64,000 bases of DNA from Marinitoga lauensis. GTDB taxonomy: Bacteria > Thermotogota > Thermotogae > Petrotogales > Petrotogaceae. The stretch spans positions 62,001 through 126,000 of the forward strand of contig NZ_QHLX01000007.1 in the NCBI RefSeq assembly GCF_004135675.1. Direction: 5' to 3'. Shown here one piece after another: positions 17,996 through 28,813 of this stretch. The position numbers and the translations under genes are program-made. The notes under the pieces were generated by a model. The model worked only from the letters and a program-made list of their open reading frames with translations, was not told where the DNA came from and did not search any database. The first letter of the stretch is position 1; each line of letters begins with the position of its first letter.

Positions 17996-19060
17996 AAGAT
18001 GTGTTTTTATTAATAAAAGGTTTCTTAAAAAGAAATAAAAAGCATTTCTTATTTCCATTTCTTTCTATATTTATTGGAGTGTGGGGGATGATTGTTGTTA
18101 TATCGGTAATAAAAGGATTTGACAAAACTCTTATAGACTCATTAACATCATTTTATCCCCATATAATTGTATATGAAAGGGTTGATAAAAATATAAAAGA
18201 TGAAAAATTTAAGATATATTTTTCATCATATCAGGGCTTTTTTAATAGGAATAAAAAAAGGATAGGGATTACGTATTGGGAAATAAATAATCTTGATTAT
18301 TATGAAGATTTACTAATTGCCGGGATATCTCAGGTTGTATTATAGGAAGTGTAATGGCAGAAAATATGAACTTAAATCCTGGTGATACGTTAAATATATT
18401 TTATACAGATGGAGAAAATAAAGTTAGATTAAAAAATATAAAAATAACAGGTATATTTCACTCAGGAATATATATTATAGACTCTTCCTTTATTGTAAAA
18501 AAGAAAAGATGGAATATTTGAATTATACAGGTATATATTTAAAAAATCCAAGAAATGCCAGAAATATAAAAAAACAATATTTTAATGCTTATCTTGCAAC
18601 AACATGGGAAGAACAAAATGAAAATTTTGCCAAAGCGGTTGAAATAGATTCGTATTTTGCTTTAATAATTACCTTTTTTGTGGTATTAATGAGTGGTTTT
18701 AGTATTTCTAATTCAGTTATGTATTCAATTTTTACCAGAAAAAAGAAATAGGAATATTATTTTCAATGGGAATGGAAAAAGGAAAAATATCAATGATATT
18801 TATTCTTGAGAGTCTTATAGTGGCTGTAACTGGTTTTATTTCTGGCTTATTTTTGCCCTGACAACAATTGTAATATTGGAAAAAATAAATATAAAACTAC
18901 CTTCTGGGTATTTTATATAGACAAAATTCCTTTTTATATTTCATTTGATGATATAATTTTGGGTTTTTTATTTATTATAACGTTATCTTACCTTTTTTCT
19001 TATATATCTTCGAAAAAATTATTGTCTTTTGATCCAGTAGAGGTGCTTCATAATGAATAA
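17992..19060 (+). CDS. ABC transporter permease (LolC/MacB-like FtsX family); five frame breaks
   Basis: Reading across breaks gives one roughly 355-residue protein. It has a membrane helix near residues 18-40, an outer domain and three more C-terminal membrane helices ending SFDPVEVLHNE, typical of FtsX-type permeases. Each break is repaired by one G: at 18333-18334, 18503, 18745, 18855 and 18906-18908. Restored joints read SQGCIIGSVMAENM, VKKEKMEYLN, KKEIGILFSMGMEKG and FLALTTIVIL. The stop overlaps the start of the ATPase gene at 19053. If the breaks were real this would be a pseudogene. Confidence 0.78.
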
Positions 19061-19664
19061 TTTAATTGAGATAAATGATTTATATTTTTCTTATGATAAG
19101 AAAACAAATGTTTTAAAGAATATAAATTTAAAAATAGAGAAGAATAAATATTATGGAATATATGGACATTCGGGAAGTGGAAAAAGTACATTGCTATTTT
19201 TAATGGGGAAAATATTAAAACCATCGTCAGGAGAAATTATATATTCTTTTAATGATAATATAAAAAAACATATAGGTTTTGTATTTCAGTTTTTTAATCT
19301 AATAAATGAACTAACGATTTTAGAAAATGCAAAATTAGCTCAATATATTAGAGAAGGAAAGGAAAATTTAAAAGAAATAAGAGAATTTGCAGAAATTTTA
19401 GGAATAAGTAGAATAATGAATAAATATCCAGGAGAGTTATCTGGTGGAGAAAAACAGCGTGCAAGTATTTTAAGAGCGGTAGTAGGAAACATAAAAATCG
19501 TTTTGGCGGATGAACCAACAGGTAGTTTGGATATGGCAAATAAAATAATTGTATTTGAATTATTCAAAAAACTTATTCAATACGATAAAACAGTTGTTGT
19601 AGTTTCACATGAAAAAGAGTTAATAGATTTTTGTGATAAAAAATCTTATTGGAAGATGGATTAG
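19053..19664 (+). CDS. ABC transporter ATP-binding protein (LolD-like)
   Basis: 203 residues with Walker A GHSGSGKST (38-46), Q loop FVFQFFNL, signature LSGGEKQRASILRA, Walker B IVLADEPTGSLD and switch histidine VVVVSHEKE. The length and the FtsX-type partner upstream indicate a LolD/MacB-class exporter acting on lipoproteins, lipids or peptides. It overlaps the permease gene, and the pair is probably in the same transcript as the LCP genes. Confidence 0.9.
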   Translation: MNNLIEINDLYFSYDKKTNVLKNINLKIEKNKYYGIYGHSGSGKSTLLFLMGKILKPSSGEIIYSFNDNIKKHIGFVFQFFNLINELTILENAKLAQYIREGKENLKEIREFAEILGISRIMNKYPGELSGGEKQRASILRAVVGNIKIVLADEPTGSLDMANKIIVFELFKKLIQYDKTVVVVSHEKELIDFCDKKSYWKMD

Positions 19665-19679
19665 TAAAGGGGAATTTTA

Positions 19680-20123
19680 ATGGAAAGAGAATTTTTATTT
19701 TTAAAACCAAATACTGTAAGAAGAGGTTTAGTGGGTGAAGTAATAAGTAGGTTAGAAAGAAGAGGAATAAAAATTGTTGCAATGAAAATGATATGGGCTA
19801 CAAAAGAGCAGGCAGAAAAATTATATAAAGAACATGAAGGGAAACCGTTTTATAATGAATTAATTGAATTTGTATTATCAGGTCCTGTAGTTGTGATGGT
19901 TTTAGAAGGCCCAAGAGTAGTTGAGATGGTAAGACATATTATAGGTAATACAGATCCTTTAAAAGCTTCTCCAGGAAGTATACGTGGTGAATTTGGAATG
20001 AGTGTAACAAAAAATATTGTTCATGCATCAGATTCTCATGAAAATGCTGAAAAAGAAATGAGGATATTCTTTTCTGAAAATGAAATATTAAATTATAAAT
20101 TGGATGTGCAACACGACTTATGA
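19680..20123 (+). CDS. ndk: Nucleoside diphosphate kinase
   Basis: 147 residues: MEREFLFLKPNTVRRGLVGEV, SGPVVVMVLEGPRVVEMVR, IGNTDPLKASPGSIRGEFG and catalytic His115 in NIVHASDSHENAEKE. It transfers the gamma phosphate between nucleoside triphosphates and diphosphates through a phospho-histidine. The 3' end overlaps the methyltransferase start as ATGA. Confidence 0.96.
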   Translation: MEREFLFLKPNTVRRGLVGEVISRLERRGIKIVAMKMIWATKEQAEKLYKEHEGKPFYNELIEFVLSGPVVVMVLEGPRVVEMVRHIIGNTDPLKASPGSIRGEFGMSVTKNIVHASDSHENAEKEMRIFFSENEILNYKLDVQHDL

Positions 20124-21283
20124 TAATTATAAAATTAAAAAAAGATAAAGAAAAAAAATAAAAAATGGGTATTTATGGATATTCAAAGATGAAATTGAAG
20201 AGATTACTGGAGAAAAAAAGATGGCGAAATCTGCAATGTATTTTCCCATAATTTTGAGTTTATAGGCAAAGGAATATTTTCTCATTCATCAAACATAGCT
20301 GTGAAAATTTTATCTTTAAGTGATGAAGAAATAAATGAAAGGTTTTTTTATAAAAAATTTATAAAATCTTTGAAATTAAGAAGAGGATTCGGCAATTCAT
20401 ATCGTTTTTTTCATGCTGAAGCAGATGGAATTCCGGGATTAATTGTGGATAAATATGAAGATTATTTTGTTATACAATTTCGAAATAAAGGAGTAGAAAA
20501 TAAAAAAAATGAAATAATAAGCGCATTATTAAAAATATTCAACAAAGAAATAAAAGGTATTTATGAAAGAAGTGACTTTGAAACGTCATCAAAAGAAAAC
20601 CTTGAGAGAAATGTTGGATTAATATGGGGAGAAAATCCACCAGATAATTTTATTATCGAAGAAGAAGGAATAAAATATATAGTTGACATAAAAAATGGTC
20701 AAAAAACGGGCTTTTTCTTTGATCAAAGAAAAAATAGAATTTATATTAGACAATTTTCAAAAGATTCAATAGGGTTGGATGCATATTCATATACTGGTGG
20801 TTTTGCATTAAATATGGCAAAATATGGTGCGAAAAAAGTGGTTGCTGTAGATAAAGATGAGTATGCACTTGAATTATTAAAAGAAAATGCAAAAATAAAT
20901 AATATAGAAGATAAAATAGAAGTTATATATGATGATGTAGAACATTTTCTTTTAGAAACAAAAGAAATATTTAATTTAATGATGCTAGACCCACCGTCAT
21001 TGATAAAAAAGAAAACAGAAAGATTTAAGGGGTTCGAATTTTTAAAAGAATTTCAGAATTAGGAATAAAAAGATTAGACAATTATGGGATTTTAAGTTTG
21101 TGTAGTTGTGCATATCAAGCAGATATATCCTTGTTAATCGAGTCATTAAGAAGAAGTGTTGAAAATCAGGGTATTGGATTGCAAAATATTGATATTATAA
21201 CACAATCAAATGATCATCCATGGATACTTCAAATTCCTGAAAGTTTGTATTTGAAATGTTTATGGATTAGAGTTCTGAGGTGA
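20120..21283 (+). CDS. RlmI-like class I SAM 23S rRNA (cytosine) methyltransferase; two frame breaks
   Basis: A PUA-like N-terminus (KNGYLWIFKDEI) leads into RRGFGNSYRFFHAEADGIPGLIVDKY, then VDIKNGQKTGFFFDQR, the SAM site GLDAYSYTGGFALNMAKYGAKKV and the catalytic region MMLDPPSL. The ending LCSCAYQADIS carries the second cysteine region. This is the RlmI/RlmK family that forms m5C in 23S rRNA. The frame breaks in the A run at 20151-20158 and at GGGG 21029-21032, where one G restores KGVRIFKRISELG. With both repaired the protein is about 388 residues, the family's normal size. Confidence 0.85.
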
Positions 21284-21287
21284 TAAA

Positions 21288-21938
21288 ATGCCCAGCATAC
21301 TGGCTCATATATTATATTCTATGAAATCTCCTCAAAAAATTTGGGGCCCTGAATTATATTTAGGGGCACAGGGTCCAGATGTTTTTTTTTATGTTAATGA
21401 AAAAAAATATGTAGAATTGGGTAGTAAATTACATGAATTAAATAGTTCATATTATAAAAACATAATGAAAGATTTTCCAGAAAATTTTTATTATGGTTAT
21501 ATATCACATATGATTTTAGATGAAAAATTGCATTCGTTGATAAATTCATATTATTCAGATCCAATATTACATACTAAATTTGAATATAATTTTGATGAAA
21601 TACTATCTTTGCGTTTTTTAGGTACACATTTTATTGAAAATAAATGGTGGAAAATATTAAAGGTAAATAATATAGAAAAAATATCAAAAGCCTTTGATTT
21701 AATGTTGAAAAAAGAATTTGGTATAAAAAACGTTAGTTATAAATATGCATACGAGAAAATGTTGAAAAATATAAAAATATTATTTAATTATCCGTATTTC
21801 AAAAAAAATGTTTTATCTAAACTTTTTAAGTTTTTCGGAAAAGATTATACTTATTTATATCCTGAAATAGTTGATGAAGATAGAGGTAAATTAATTCAAC
21901 TTGAAAAAGAATTTCTTTTGACTCTTAAGGGGGATTGA
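21288..21938 (+). CDS. Zinc-dependent phospholipase C-like domain protein
   Basis: 216 residues starting MPSILAHILYSM, with LGAQGPDVFFY, a histidine in GSKLHELNSSYY and YGYISHMILDEKLHSLI. These match the zinc ligands of the PF00882-type phospholipase C/S1-P1 fold seen in many uncharacterised clostridial and Thermotogota proteins. No signal peptide is visible, so it is probably cytoplasmic and the substrate is open. It is tightly packed between the methyltransferase (4 bases) and glgD (4 bases). Confidence 0.75.
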   Translation: MPSILAHILYSMKSPQKIWGPELYLGAQGPDVFFYVNEKKYVELGSKLHELNSSYYKNIMKDFPENFYYGYISHMILDEKLHSLINSYYSDPILHTKFEYNFDEILSLRFLGTHFIENKWWKILKVNNIEKISKAFDLMLKKEFGIKNVSYKYAYEKMLKNIKILFNYPYFKKNVLSKLFKFFGKDYTYLYPEIVDEDRGKLIQLEKEFLLTLKGD

Positions 21939-21942
21939 TAAA

Positions 21943-23055
21943 ATGAAAGTTTTAGGTTTAATTTTAGCAGGTTCATCAAGAAGTGGTATTAAAGAATTAA
22001 CAAAGAAAAGAGCAAGTGCAGCAGTACCTGTTTTTGGTAAATATAGAGCTATAGATTTTACATTAAGCAATTTTGTAAATTCTAAGATTAAAAAAGTTGG
22101 AGTATTAACCCAATATTATCCAAGAAGTTTAATGGATCATCTTGGAAGTGGTAAAGAATGGGATCTGGATAGAAAAACTGGTGGACTGTTTATATTGCAA
22201 CCTTATTTCAAAAATAAAGAAGAAATACCAGTTTATAAAGGAACGGCCGATGCAATATTTCAGAATATGACACTATTAAGGAGAGGCGATGAAGATTTTG
22301 TTTTAATTGGATCAGGAGATCATATATATAATTTTGATTTTACAAAATTATATCATTATCATCTGTTAAACGCTGCGGACATTACTATTTTAACTAAGGA
22401 ATGCAAGGATAATAAGCTTATTAATACATATGGTCAGGTGGTAACAGATGAAGATGGAAGAATTTTGGAATTTCATGAAAAACCATCGGAGACAATATCA
22501 AATAGAATATCTCTGGGAGTATATTTTATAAATAAAGCATTATTAATAGAATTATTATATACGTCAATACCCAGTGGTGGGAAAGATATTGTAAGGGATA
22601 TTATACAACCTAATCTAAAAAAGTTAAGGGTATTTTCATATAATTTTGAGGGTTATTGGTCAAATATAAAAAAATCAATAGAAGCATATTACAATACAAA
22701 TATGGATATTCTCAGAGAGGAAGTAAGAAAGGAACTGTTTTATTCAAACAAAATATATACTAAATTAAAGGATTATGCTCCACCAAAGATTAATATCAAT
22801 GCAAATATTCAAAATGCGTTTGTTGCTGATGGTACCATAATAAATGGAACTGTAAAAAATTCCATAGTTTCCAGAGGTGTAAGGATAAAAGCTGGAGCTA
22901 TTATAGAAAATTCGATAATATTACAGGATACTATTATATCCGAAGGAAGTTTTATAAAGAACGCCATTATAGATAAAGATTGTAAAATTAGAGAAGGGAA
23001 AAAAGTTATTGGTGAAAATAAAATAGTGGTAATAGAAAAAGGCACGATTTTATAG
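21943..23055 (+). CDS. glgD: Glucose-1-phosphate adenylyltransferase, GlgD subunit
   Basis: 370 residues of the ADP-glucose pyrophosphorylase family. The N-terminus reads [36 protein letters not shown], lacking the GGxGTRL signature of GlgC, which marks the GlgD type. SGDHIYNFD and a C-terminal left-handed beta-helix ([22 protein letters not shown] and on) are present. In two-subunit bacteria GlgD modulates GlgC in making ADP-glucose for glycogen. GlgC follows 10 bases downstream. Confidence 0.9.
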   Translation: MKVLGLILAGSSRSGIKELTKKRASAAVPVFGKYRAIDFTLSNFVNSKIKKVGVLTQYYPRSLMDHLGSGKEWDLDRKTGGLFILQPYFKNKEEIPVYKGTADAIFQNMTLLRRGDEDFVLIGSGDHIYNFDFTKLYHYHLLNAADITILTKECKDNKLINTYGQVVTDEDGRILEFHEKPSETISNRISLGVYFINKALLIELLYTSIPSGGKDIVRDIIQPNLKKLRVFSYNFEGYWSNIKKSIEAYYNTNMDILREEVRKELFYSNKIYTKLKDYAPPKININANIQNAFVADGTIINGTVKNSIVSRGVRIKAGAIIENSIILQDTIISEGSFIKNAIIDKDCKIREGKKVIGENKIVVIEKGTIL

Positions 23056-23065
23056 GGGGATACAG

Positions 23066-24307
23066 ATGAATGTTGTAGCTTTAATATTAGCAGGAGGTCA
23101 GGGAACCAGACTTGGAGCTATTACTGAATATCTTGCAAAGCCAGCGGTTCCATATGGCGGTAAATATAGAATAATAGATTTTGCTTTAAGTAATTGTGTT
23201 AATTCAGGAATATATAATGTAGGTGTATTAACCCAATATAGACCACATGTATTAAATAAACATCTGGGTATAGGTAAGCCATGGGATCTGGATATAAAAT
23301 CTGGAGGATTAACTATTTTACCTCCATATGTAAGTAATACCGATCAATCGTGGTATAGGGAACAGCAGATGCTATTTATCAAAATATAGAGTATATTGAC
23401 AGTTATAATCCTGATTTTGTTGTAATATTATCGGGAGATCATATATATAAAATGGATTATAATGAAATGATAGATTATCATATAGAAAAAGGAGCAGATG
23501 TTACCATAGCCTGTATGGAAGTACCAATAAGCGAAGCATATAGATTTGGTATTATGGTCACAGATTCTTTTGGTGAAATAACGGAATTTCAGGAAAAACC
23601 TTCAGAGCCACGAGGAAATCTGGCTTCTTTAGGTATTTATGTATATACATGGTCAATCTTAAAAAATTATTAATTGAAGATTCAAAAGATTCTAATTCTG
23701 AACATGATTTTGGAAAGAATATCATTCCGAAAATGTTAGAAAACAAAAATAAATTATATGCATTTAATTTTGAAGGATATTGGAGAGATGTTGGGACGTT
23801 ACAATCTTATTGGGAATCTAATTTAGAATTGTTAGGACCAATGCCTATGTTAAATATACATGACGTAAATTGGAAAATATATACTCAATCAGAAGAATTA
23901 CCTCCAGCTTTTATATCAAATGAAGCAAATTTGTCAGGATCTTTAATTAGTGAAGGCTGTGAAATATATGGAGAGGTTCATAATTCTGTATTATTTCAAG
24001 GGTAATTGTAGAAAAAGGAGCTGTTATTAAGGATTCGGTAATAATGAATAAAGTAATAATAAGAAAAGGAACATATATTGATAAAGCCATTGTTTGTGAA
24101 AATACTGAGATTGGCGAAAATGTGAATATTGGCCTAGGTGAATTTAAAGAGAATCAATTTAATAGTAAAATATATAATACTGATATAACCCTAATCGGAT
24201 TCAATGTAAAAATTCCATCAAATATAAATATTGGGAAAAATGTTATTATAGGAAATTATATAAGTGAATTTACAGGTGATATACCTTCTGGAGGGTATAT
24301 AATTTAG
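23066..24307 (+). CDS. glgC: Glucose-1-phosphate adenylyltransferase, GlgC catalytic subunit; three frame breaks
   Basis: The catalytic signature [15 protein letters not shown], then [42 protein letters not shown] and [21 protein letters not shown] identify GlgC, which makes ADP-glucose from glucose 1-phosphate and ATP. Breaks lie at GGG 23358-23360 (one G gives [13 protein letters not shown]), in the A run 23661-23666 ([11 protein letters not shown]) and at GGG 24000-24002 (LFQGVIVEKG). Restored length is about 414 residues, the family's normal size. Confidence 0.88.
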
Positions 24308-24319
24308 GGAGGCGGAATA

Positions 24320-25346
24320 ATGGATTTTTACGCTGTAAAATTTTTTGCCACATCTTCATTAACAGCTGAAGTAATAGTAGGTTATATGTTTGGAAAACAA
24401 AAAGGAACACCGGAATATAAGGTTTTATCCATACCTAAATCAAAACTCCCAAAATTTGAATTGCCAGATATAAATTTATCTTATATTGAATATAAATCTA
24501 AATTAGAAGAATTATATTATACAGCTATAAAAGATTCAACAGTATTGGATTTAAACAAACAATTTTTGGCATTTGTTCAATCTACTATAAAACGATATGG
24601 TCCAGAAATAATAAATGCAAAAATGTTCTTAGGTGTGAGAGATTCAGATGTAGCCATAATAAAAGCTATATTATCTGAAATTTTTGAAGAATGGGAAGGA
24701 GAAGTTAATTTAAGAATAGTTGCAGAAAAATTAACTTACCAGGATTTAGTATGGTTAATGACCCAGAATAGAAGTTTTAGCGAAAAAGAAAAATCTTATC
24801 TAAATAGAGTTGACGTATTATCGTCTCCTGAAGTATTACCTCTTTCAGACCCATTAAATGGAATGACTATAAATAATCTTGATGTAGGGATCCGGTTTAT
24901 TCATTGGTTATAGATCCTGTAGAACCTGCAAATTTAAATAGGTTAAAAGAGCTTTATCCAGATAAATTTGATGAAAGTGGGAAAAATGTTTTACCGATAG
25001 AATCTAAATTAATAGCTAAAGAGTTAATACCCGGAACTGACTATTATTTTATAAAAATGGACCTTGGGAATGGACTTATAGGTAAAGCTGTTATATCAAA
25101 GAATTTAAAAATGATGGTAGATTCTAATAAAATAGAAGAAATGCATAGAAAAAGAGAAGAATACTTTAATCCTCCCGAAGATAAAATAATAGGAGATATC
25201 TTAAAAGATTCTATTGCAGGATTAAAAAGAGAGGCAAATCTTCCAGAAAATAAAGTAAAAAGCAGTGATATACTAATTATTTTTGGATTATCAGTTGGAC
25301 TAATAATAGGTGCAATATTGTTGGGAATTTGGCTAGGGTATTTTAA
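24320..25346 (+). CDS. Unknown tail-anchored protein, Thermotogota type; two frame breaks
   Basis: Roughly 342 residues with no enzyme motif I can name. The body is hydrophilic, with a repeated Leu/Glu-rich helical part near residues 55-160, and a single hydrophobic helix (about 315-338) ends the protein, so it is probably anchored in the membrane with its body in the cytoplasm. It may belong to an uncharacterised DUF such as DUF4899, which I cannot confirm. One G at 24887-24889 restores LDVGDPVYSLVIDP. One G at 25336-25338 ends the protein as ...GIWLGVF at TAA 25344-25346, overlapping the next ATG. Confidence 0.65.
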
Positions 25347-25608
25347 TGAATATACAATCTTTAATTTTAATAATTTCTTTAATAATTATAGGTATTGTAT
25401 TTAACTTAGTTATGATAAATTATCTATATATAAACTCAATATATAGAAAAAATGTATTTAAAAGAGATCTAGAAGAAATAAATAAAATAGAAAATAGTTT
25501 ATATAATAAAAATTATAATGAAGAGATTATTTATAATACTAATTCAGCAACATTGATAAAAATCACCTTTGATGATAATATAGAAGGGTTATTATTCGGG
25601 AGGAATAA
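25346..25608 (+). CDS. Small membrane-anchored unknown protein
   Basis: MNIQSLILIISLIIIGIVFN forms one N-terminal membrane helix, followed by about 60 polar residues ending near EGLLFG. In the raw frame it runs on into the radical SAM gene. One extra G in GGG 25598-25600 would stop it at TAA 25606-25608, two bases before a good ATG preceded by GGGAGG. I take it as a separate 87-residue protein. No domain is recognised. Confidence 0.5.
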
Positions 25609-25609
25609 A

Positions 25610-26492
25610 ATGAAAATTAAATTATCATACGCCACAGCTGTTCTATTAGGACTTAAAAAAGGAAAAATCCATTTTGAAATGCCAACAGCTTATTTAATGT
25701 TAGGAGAAAAATGTATATATAATTGCAGTTTTTGTGCTCAAGCTAGAGAAGCCAAATCAGATAAAGACTACCTGTCAAGAATTAAATGGCCAGAATATTC
25801 ATTAGTTGAATTTATAGCAAAAGTAAAAGAGAATAATCCATTTAAAAGATTTTGTATTCAGGTGGTAAATTCCGAAAATTATTTTGAGAAATTAAAAATT
25901 TTTTTAAATGAGATAAAAGAATTAGATATTTTAAAAGCAGTATCTTTACGACCAAAAAATATGAAAGAAGTAGACGAGATATTTAGATATGATATAGATA
26001 ATCTGGGATTTCCATTGATTCTGCAAATAAAAAATTATTTTCTAAAATAAGAGGGGGAGTTTCGACTCTCTCTTTAACATTTTAATAGAATCTTCAAAAA
26101 AGTATCCAGGTAAGATAACAACGCATATAATAGTTGGTTTAGGGGAAAGCGATGAAGAATTGGTAGACTTAATGCTTGAAATGAAAAAATATAATATTTT
26201 AGTTTCTTTGTTTTCATTTACGCCGATTAAAGGAACAAAATTTGAGAATGTAAAACCTCCTTCGTTAGAAAGGTACAGAAAAATACAATTTGCTAGAGAA
26301 ATAATAGAAAAATATGATGTAAGTAAAGATGATTTTGGTTTTATTGATGGGGTTTTAATAAAATTGCCAGATTTAAAAATTTCTGTGGAAGAAGCTATTA
26401 AGACAAGTGGGTGTAGTTATTGTACCAGACCATATTATAATGAAAAACCAAATAAAACATTATATAATGTACCACAAAAGAGGAAATATTGA
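25610..26492 (+). CDS. BioB/LipS-like radical SAM enzyme; two frame breaks
   Basis: The radical SAM cluster motif CIYNCSFC (C-x3-C-x2-C) follows MPTAYLMLGEK. HIIVGLGESDEELVD and FSFTPIKGTKFE are typical of the BioB branch, and the C-terminus has GCSYCTRPYYNEKP with an extra CxxC and a YNVP end. This build resembles biotin-synthase-like enzymes, including the two-part LipS lipoyl synthases, but only one such gene is here, so the reaction is open. Breaks: CC 26012-26013 (one C gives PIDSANKKLFSKIRGG) and GGGGG 26053-26057 (one G gives RGGSFDSLFNILIESS). Start ATG 25610 has GGGAGG upstream. Confidence 0.75.
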
Positions 26493-26505
26493 AAGGAGGA
26501 AGGAA

Positions 26506-27833
26506 ATGGCTCTATTGACTTTTAAGGGAGGAGTTCATCCACCAGAAAAGAAAGAGTTGGCAGAACACAAAGAAATTAAAGTTTTGCCATTGCCAGAAAA
26601 AGTATATATTTATACTACAAACCACATAGGAGCACCAGCAAAAATTTTAGTGGAACCTGGTCAAAAAGTAAAAACCGGGCAAAAAATTGGGGAAGCAAAT
26701 GGATTTATTTCCGCTAATATTCATTCTTCAGTGACTGGTGAAGTAGTAGAAATAGTAAAAATGACAAATGCGGCATCTGGAACCAAAAATGATGTTATAG
26801 TAATCCAGAGAACAGATGAAGATGATTGGGAATTAATTCCAAATCATGGTGATTATACAAAAAATCACCAAAAGAAATAGTTGAAATTGTAAAAGAAGCA
26901 GGAATTGTTGGTTTAGGTGGAGCTATGTTCCCTTCTCACGTTAAAATGTCTGTTCCTGAAGGGAAAAAAGCGGAATATTTAATTATAAATGCTGCAGAAT
27001 GTGAGCCTTATATTACTATTGATAACAGAATGATGTTAGAAAGATCAAAAGAAATTGTAAAAGGTATAAAGATTATTATGCATGCTACAGGTGTGAAGAA
27101 AGCTTATATTGGTATAGAAAGCAACAAACCAGAAGCTATAGAAAAAATGAAGGAAGCAGTTTCTGGAGAACCAATAGAAGTTAAAGTATTAAAAACAAAA
27201 TATCCACAGGGTGCAGAAAAACAATTAATATATGCAATTACAAAAAAAGAGGTTCCATCTGGCGGATTGCCATTAGATGTTGGAGCAATAGTTTTCAATG
27301 TTTCAACGACTTATGCAATATATGAAGCTGTTGAAAAAGGAAAACCATTAATAGAAAGAGGTATTACATTAACTGGAGAAGGTGTAAAAAATCCTGGTAA
27401 CTTCATATATAGAATAGGTACTTTAGCAAAAGATTTATTAGATCATGTAGGCTTAGTTGAGGAAGAAAAAATAGATAGAATATTATATGGCGGTCCAATG
27501 ATGGGAATTCCATTACCAAGTATAGAATTACCAACATTTAAAGGTAATAACGCTTTAACTGTAATGACTAAAGAAGTTGCACCTAAGAAAGAGTTATATC
27601 CATGTATTAGATGTTCTAAATGTGTCCAGGTTTGTCCTATTAATTTAATGCCATATTTATTAAAAATGCAAGTAGAAAAGAGAGAATATGATAAAGCCTT
27701 AGAATATGGTCTTATGGATTGTATTGAATGTGGCTCATGTTCATTTGCTTGTCCAGCAGGAATTGAGTTGGTAAAGACATTTAAAACTGGTAAAAAAGTA
27801 GCAAGAGCTTTAAAAGGGAGGGCAAAAAAATGA
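26506..27833 (+). CDS. rnfC: Rnf complex subunit RnfC; one frame break
   Basis: The soluble NADH- and FMN-binding subunit of the ion-translocating ferredoxin:NAD oxidoreductase. TFKGGVHPPEKKELAE, GLGGAMFPSHVKM (FMN/NADH fold) and two ferredoxin-like clusters near the end, CIRCSKCVQVCP and CIECGSCSFACP, are diagnostic. The frame breaks in the A run 26859-26864; one base gives GDYTKKSPKEIVEIVKEAG. ATG 26506 follows GGAGGAAGG. The stop overlaps rnfD as ATGA. The gene order C-D-G-E-A-B matches that of Clostridia and Thermotogota. Confidence 0.93.
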
Positions 27834-28813
27834 AGTTGAATGTTGCAGCTGCACCACATTTAAGATCTAAAGATAGCGTAAGAGCTGTGATGGTTGATGT
27901 ATTAATCGCCCTCATACCATCATTTATAGTCTCTACATGGGTGTTTGGATGGAGAGCTTTATGGATTATGCTCTATACTATGCTTTTAGCAGAAGGTATG
28001 GAATTATTTATAATGAAGGTTTTAAGAAAACAAAAGAATTTCAAACCAGATTTTAGTGCATCAGTTACAGGATTGCTATTGGCTATGAATTTAAGTTTAG
28101 CTGTAAACTGGTGGCAAATTCTTATAGGAACATTTGCCGCAATTGTATTAGGAAAACATGTATATGGCGGATTAGGAAAAAATGTCTTTAACCCTGCATT
28201 AGTTGGAAGAGTTTTCATGTTAATATCATTCCCTGTAGCCATGACAACATGGTATAGACCATTTTATTTTAAATATGATACTATTACAACTGCAACACCT
28301 TTAGCTATTTTAAAAGAAAAAGGTGTTTCAACTTTGGCTAATTGGCCAGATTATACAATTAATCTAAAAACATTGTTTATAGGAACAGTTCCAGGTTCTA
28401 TAGGTGAAGTTAGTGCATTAGCATTAATAATAGGTTTTATATATTTAGTTGTTAGAGGAAGAATAAAAATTTGGATTCCTATAACATATATTTCAACTGT
28501 ATTTGTAATTTCATCAGTCTTTTATTTGGCTGACCCGACAAAATATGCATCTCCATTATTCCATCTATTTGCTGGTGGTTTAATGTTAGGAGCATTATTT
28601 ATGGCAACTGACATGGTAACAAGTCCTATGACAGTTAAAGGACAGGTAATTTTTGGATTGGGATTAGGATTAATAACAATGACAATTAGACTTTTTGGAG
28701 GATATCCAGAAGGCGTATCTTTCTCAATTTTAATTATGAATGCATTAGTACCTCTAATTGATATATATGCAAAACCACGTATATTTGGAACTACAAGAGG
28801 TGGTAAAAAATGA
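27830..28813 (+). CDS. rnfD: Rnf complex membrane subunit RnfD
   Basis: 327 residues with many membrane helices. HLRSKDSVRAVMVDVLIALIP begins the protein, GKHVYGGLGKNVFNPALVGR is the family signature, and MATDMVTSPMTVKGQ contains the threonine that carries covalent FMN. RnfD with A, E and G forms the membrane electron path coupled to ion transport. It overlaps both neighbours as ATGA. Confidence 0.95.
   Translation: MKLNVAAAPHLRSKDSVRAVMVDVLIALIPSFIVSTWVFGWRALWIMLYTMLLAEGMELFIMKVLRKQKNFKPDFSASVTGLLLAMNLSLAVNWWQILIGTFAAIVLGKHVYGGLGKNVFNPALVGRVFMLISFPVAMTTWYRPFYFKYDTITTATPLAILKEKGVSTLANWPDYTINLKTLFIGTVPGSIGEVSALALIIGFIYLVVRGRIKIWIPITYISTVFVISSVFYLADPTKYASPLFHLFAGGLMLGALFMATDMVTSPMTVKGQVIFGLGLGLITMTIRLFGGYPEGVSFSILIMNALVPLIDIYAKPRIFGTTRGGKK

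Noticed and set aside
17992-19060. ABC permease as a pseudogene
   Set aside because: Five breaks in one gene look like decay, but each is a single lost G, the same error seen in essential ribosomal genes, and the ATPase partner is intact.
21943-24307. glgD-glgC as two copies of one gene made by a recent duplication
   Set aside because: They differ at the catalytic signature (GSSRSGIKE against GGQGTRLG) in the way known for GlgD and GlgC.
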